A DNA stretch of 37,838 nucleotides from positions 1-37,838 of the forward strand of contig CAYHCE010000031.1 of the NCBI GenBank assembly GCA_964355015.1, given 5' to 3'. Made by a program: the position numbers and the translations under genes. Under the pieces are notes generated by a model. The model was not told where the DNA came from and made no database searches. It saw only the letters and a list, made by a program, of their open reading frames with translations. Positions within the stretch are counted from its first letter, which is position 1, and each line of letters opens with the position of its first letter. Of this stretch, positions 34,549 to 37,838 are shown piece by piece. The stretch comes from CAYHCE01 sp964355015 (GTDB lineage Bacteria > Cyanobacteriota > Cyanobacteriia > PCC-6307 > Cyanobiaceae).

Positions 34549-35940
34549 TCAGCCCTGCGGCACCGTGCTTTCTTGCCAGCGATGGAGCAGAGCCTGCAGC
34601 GGCAGGCTGAGCAGGATCAGGCCGAAAGCCACGAGGCTGTTGACCGTGTCGCCCACGACGGCTCCGATCACGAAGGCGAGCGAGCCGAGCCACACGATCG
34701 CGGCCGAGAGCGGATAGCCCCAGGTCCGGAAGGGTCGCGGCAGATCGGGTTCCTGCAGCCGCAGTGCGAACAGGGAGCTGATCCCGCTCAGATAGAGGAG
34801 CACGTAGAAAAGGGAGGCGATGCCGAGCAGGACCGCGAAATCGCCGAACGCCACGAGCAGCAGGCCCGCCAGGGTGGTGACCACCAGGCCGAGCTCGGGG
34901 GTGCCGCCAGCGCTGACGCGGGCGAACGGAGGGGGGAACAGACCCTCACGGCTGAGGCTGTAGAGGATGCGCGGCGCGCACATGATCACGGCGTTCACCA
35001 GCCCGGCCGAGGAGATCAGTGCCAGCACGGTGATCAGCTGTCCGCTGTGATGGCCGAACAGCGCCTCGGCGGCATCGGCCAGGGGCAGCGTGGAGGCGGC
35101 CAGCTCGCCGATCGGCAGCACCCGCAGCAGCGCCAGGTTCACCAGCAGGTAGAGCCCGCTCACCGCCAGCACCCCGCCGACCAGGGAACGGGGCAGGTCG
35201 GTGGCGGGTTCGGTGAATTCCTCGGCGAAGTAGATCGGGCTCTGCCAGCCGTCGTAGGTGGTGATCACGGCCTGCAGCGAGAAGACCGCGGCGAAGGCCA
35301 GGGCTGCGGGCGAGCAGGGCGCGGCGGGGGGCAGCGTGGCGGCCGGCCCGGACGAGGCGATGGCGGCCTGGCCATGGGCAGGATCGACCAGGAAGCAGGC
35401 GGCGATCAATACCAGGAACGCGACGGCCTTGATCAGGCTCAGGGCCTTCTGGCTGAGGCTGCCGGCCTCCAGGCCGATCCGCTGGATCAGGGCGAAGGCC
35501 AGAAGCACGAGGGCGGCGATCGGCTTGGCGCCCAGTGACAGGGAGGGGACGAGACCCGTGGCGTACGCGCCGATCGTGACGGCCACCCAGGCGAGGCCGG
35601 CGCAGTGGCCAAGCCAGTCGATCCAGCCCACGGCGAAGCCGGCCCGATCGCCGAAGGCGCGGCGGGCGTAGACGGTCCAACCACCGGCGCGGGGCAGGCT
35701 GGTGCCGAGTTCCGCCAGAGCCAGTGCTCCGAGCAGGGCATAGAGCCCGCCGGCGAGCCAGGCGGCCAGGATCAGGGGGCCACTGCCGAGCTGGGCGGCA
35801 ACGAGGCCGGGGGTGCGCAGGATGCCGGCGCCGATCGAACCCCCGATCGCCCCGGCGATGCCGAAGCTCACCCCCAGAATCTGAAGCAGCCCTGGCTGGC
35901 CCTCGGGCCTCTGCTCGGTTGCCTCTGGGCTGGGATCCAC
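34549..35940 (-). CDS. APC-family amino-acid permease
   Basis: A 463-residue transporter from GTG 35940, with about twelve hydrophobic segments. The first helix has the APC substrate-loop motif SIGAGILRTPG, and YDGWQSPIYFAEE and the GTPELGLVVTTLAGLL segment are typical of APC transporters. It probably exchanges or imports amino acids at the plasma membrane; the substrate is not known. The open frame continues to 36096 but would overlap the divergent gene and lacks family character. The two genes are divergent with about 150 bases between. Confidence 0.85.
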   Translation of the reverse strand: MDPSPEATEQRPEGQPGLLQILGVSFGIAGAIGGSIGAGILRTPGLVAAQLGSGPLILAAWLAGGLYALLGALALAELGTSLPRAGGWTVYARRAFGDRAGFAVGWIDWLGHCAGLAWVAVTIGAYATGLVPSLSLGAKPIAALVLLAFALIQRIGLEAGSLSQKALSLIKAVAFLVLIAACFLVDPAHGQAAIASSGPAATLPPAAPCSPAALAFAAVFSLQAVITTYDGWQSPIYFAEEFTEPATDLPRSLVGGVLAVSGLYLLVNLALLRVLPIGELAASTLPLADAAEALFGHHSGQLITVLALISSAGLVNAVIMCAPRILYSLSREGLFPPPFARVSAGGTPELGLVVTTLAGLLLVAFGDFAVLLGIASLFYVLLYLSGISSLFALRLQEPDLPRPFRTWGYPLSAAIVWLGSLAFVIGAVVGDTVNSLVAFGLILLSLPLQALLHRWQESTVPQG

Positions 35941-36094
35941 CAGTGGCGCCGCACCAGCTGCGAGCCTAGGGCTGGCGTGGCTGAGCCCGCCCGCTGCGCC
36001 TACCGTGGCTGCACAGGAGAACGAGACGAGGTCCGGTCCTCGCAGGCCCGGAAGAGACAGACCAGGCCAGAGGCTTTCCACCCAGGCGAGATCC

Positions 36095-36895
36095 ATGGAT
36101 CCGGATGCATCCAGCCCGATCGGATTGGGCCACCATTCCTTCGGCTTCTACGGCTTCACGTTCTTCGCCATCATCCTGGCTCGCTATTTCCTGGTGGCGG
36201 GAGGTTCCTACTGGCTGCTCTACGCCCGACGCCAGCCCGCCGACCGCGCCGGCACTCCGCCGCAGGCGCCGATCTCGAACCGGGCGATCTGGGACGACAT
36301 CCAGCTGTCGGTGATCTCGGCGGGGGTGTTCGCGCTGGCCACGGCCGGCGTGATGTCGCTGCAGGCCCTGGGGTTCACCCGCCTCTACGCCCGGCCTGAC
36401 CTGCATGGTTGGTGGTATCTGGGGCTCAGCTATGCGGTCGTGCTGATCCTGCAGGACGGCTACTTCTACGCCACCCACCGACTGTTCCATCACCCGGCCC
36501 TGTTCGCCACCTTCCATCGGGGCCACCACCGCTCACGCCAGCCCACCCCCTGGACCTCCTTCGCCTTCGACCCGATCGAAGCGGTGGTGCAGGCGCTCTT
36601 CCTGGTGGGCGTGGTGTTCGTGATCCCCCTCCATGCCATCACCCTGGTCGCCGTGCTCTGCACGATGACCGTGTGGGCGGTGGTCAACCATCTGGGCCTC
36701 GACCGGTTGCCCCTGCGCTTCCCCCACCACTGGCTCGGCCGCTGGTTCATCGGGCCGGCCCACCATTCGCTGCACCACCGCCGCCACAGCGTCCACTTCG
36801 GCCTCTATTTCACCTTCTGGGATCAGGTCTGCGGCAGCGAGGATCCCGCCTACGCCCGATCCTTCGAACTCCGCCTGAACGACGGCCCTGCCTGA
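36095..36895 (+). CDS. Fatty-acid hydroxylase / sterol desaturase family protein
   Basis: A 266-residue membrane protein from ATG 36095. The diiron histidine motifs are HRLFHH, HRGHHRSRQPTPW and HHSLHHRRHSVHFG, the pattern of the FA_hydroxylase family (PF04116). Hydrophobic segments flank each. It would hydroxylate or desaturate a lipid or carotenoid-like substrate; which one is not visible. An in-frame start at 36005 is rejected because its leader is unlike protein. Confidence 0.88.
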   Translation: MDPDASSPIGLGHHSFGFYGFTFFAIILARYFLVAGGSYWLLYARRQPADRAGTPPQAPISNRAIWDDIQLSVISAGVFALATAGVMSLQALGFTRLYARPDLHGWWYLGLSYAVVLILQDGYFYATHRLFHHPALFATFHRGHHRSRQPTPWTSFAFDPIEAVVQALFLVGVVFVIPLHAITLVAVLCTMTVWAVVNHLGLDRLPLRFPHHWLGRWFIGPAHHSLHHRRHSVHFGLYFTFWDQVCGSEDPAYARSFELRLNDGPA

Positions 36896-36940
36896 GCCAT
36901 CCCTGGAAACGATGGCTTTTCCGATTGTGGCCGGTGATGC

Positions 36941-37321
36941 TCATCCCGTGAGCTCCGCTGCACCAGGAAGAAAGCGCTGGATGAACACCGCCAGCGCCAG
37001 GGGCCCGCAGCGGGGGTGCCAGCCGGTTCCTGCAGGGAGCCGTCGCCAGCACTGCACCTGCAGGTGGGGATCGGCACCGCCGACCAGCCGGATGCGGTAG
37101 CGGTACTCGGCGTCGGCGGCCTGCTCGGGGCTGGCCAGGGCTTCGGCCCGGGGCTGGGTGCTCAGAAAGGCGGCGAGAAAGGCGGAGAGTTCACCGCCTT
37201 CGCGCAGGGCCGACGCGAAGCGCCAGGCCGCTCCGGTGGGGTAGCCGTCGTGGTGGAGGTAGAGATGGCGGACCGGTTGCCCGGGAAAGCCGGTGAAGGA
37301 GTAGACGGCGCGAGTGGCCAA
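36941..37321 (-). CDS. Small conserved-looking hypothetical protein
   Basis: A 126-residue product if TTG 37321 is used (ATRAVYSFTGFPG at the start, then LYLHHDGYPTGAAWRFASAL, AEYRYRIRLVGG and LAVFIQRFLPG). The DGYPTGAA motif recurs in small bacterial and phage proteins of unknown function, by my recollection. The frame extends to 37450 but that would overlap the upstream gene by 53 bases and adds low-complexity residues. Function unknown. Confidence 0.55.
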   Translation of the reverse strand: MATRAVYSFTGFPGQPVRHLYLHHDGYPTGAAWRFASALREGGELSAFLAAFLSTQPRAEALASPEQAADAEYRYRIRLVGGADPHLQVQCWRRLPAGTGWHPRCGPLALAVFIQRFLPGAAELTG

Positions 37322-37397
37322 AGGGATGGAGCGGCTGCTCCTGTCGATGCCACCGGCCGTATCAGGGGAGGCCCGAGTGGTGGGCTGCTTCCTCGGG

Positions 37398-37838
37398 TCA
37401 GCCGCCTGGCTGGAAGCCTGGGAACCGTGTTCGGATGAACTCCTGGGCACTCTCCGCCGGCAGCTTCACGGTTCCCGGGCCGCTGCGCACGAACAGATCT
37501 CCCTCGGGGGTGGTTTCCAGGCCTTTCCAGCGCAGGAAAACGGGCTCCGGGCTGTACTGGCAGCTCACCACGCACACCGTTTTGCCCTCCAGCCGCTGGG
37601 TGTTCGGATCGCTGCTTTCGAGCCGATCGTGCCCATTGTGGCGTTGTCGATCGCGCAGGTTGGGGCTGAAGCCGGCGATGAAGTTGCGCAGATTGGCGGC
37701 CAGGTGGGGGGCATCCGCCAGAAGTTTCTCGAAGTCGTAGCGGGAGGTGTTGTACAAGGCGAAGCCGGCCGCCTTGCGCAGCTGGGGATCGAGATTCTCG
37801 AGTTTCTTATCCCGAAGCTCGGCCTGTCTGGCCAGCAC
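37398..37838 (-). pseudogene. 3' part of a chimeric HsdM-like remnant, cut by the window edge
   Basis: The reading frame enters from beyond the right edge and ends at 37398. Its first visible part, AAGFALYNTSRYDFEKLL and LAANLRNFIAGFSPNLRD, matches the N-terminal region of type I restriction modification subunit HsdM. In HsdM the methyltransferase domain should follow. Instead the frame passes through a short charged stretch into PEPVFLRWKGLETTPEGDLF, VRSGPGTVKLPAESAQEFI and RTRFPGF, which resembles the end domain of other DNA-binding or ATPase proteins. No methyltransferase motif (NPPF/Y) is present. It reads as a fused relic of a defence gene, though the 5' part is not seen. Confidence 0.5.

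Overview
The window looks like a chromosome segment of a high-GC unicellular cyanobacterium of the Cyanobium/Synechococcus (alpha-picocyanobacterial) type. The evidence is gene content: a bicarbonate transporter with its PII-like partner (SbtA/SbtB), the paired flavodiiron proteins Flv3/Flv1, a nitrate ABC transporter (NrtABCD), two acyl-lipid desaturases, a MEKHLA-domain protein and several small proteins of picocyanobacterial character. Species identity is inferred, not proven.

Left edge to about 2.55 kb: the most unusual part. An apparently intact integron-type tyrosine recombinase (IntI-like, 1580-2551, minus) is followed on the same strand by a signal-peptide protein made of Cys-framed 33-residue repeats (906-1289) and a HigB/HigA-like toxin-antitoxin pair (131-739). 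Two attC-like imperfect hairpins (about 789-872 and 47-136), with inverted core sites and unpaired bases, sit exactly downstream of these two units. The TA pair is therefore bounded as a roughly 740-bp gene cassette with its own promoter and operator-like palindrome. The integrase points in the same direction as the cassettes, the reverse of the classical layout. The array continues off the left edge.

2.57-5.64 kb: a ferredoxin/metallo-beta-lactamase fusion, divergent from a SWIM zinc-finger gene that overlaps a MEKHLA gene; then an Hsp20 chaperone with a rho-independent terminator. 5.65-10.9 kb: nrtABCD on the minus strand (nitrate/nitrite uptake). 11.25-13.4 kb: a PsiE-like membrane protein, about 0.7 kb of unexplained sequence and a DUF6671-like zinc-ribbon protein.

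13.8-19.1 kb: sbtA-sbtB (minus) divergent from flv3-flv1 (plus), placing inorganic-carbon uptake beside O2 photoreduction, two systems both relevant under low CO2. 19.1-23.7 kb: a secreted histidine phosphatase, rubrerythrin preceded by a perfect inverted repeat, a decayed HxlR-type regulator coupled to a small unknown gene, an Old Yellow Enzyme-pirin pair, and two small conserved-looking proteins with overlapping 3' ends.

23.9-28.7 kb: gcvH-gcvP (glycine cleavage, photorespiration) and a PLP enzyme of the methionine gamma-lyase/aluminium-resistance family. 28.9-33.9 kb: two Delta9-type desaturases flanking an unknown gene, then rplI and an intein-free dnaB. 33.9 kb to the end: a membrane-anchored protein with six octad repeats, an APC permease, a fatty-acid hydroxylase/sterol desaturase family protein, a small unknown protein and the 3' part of what looks like a chimeric HsdM remnant.
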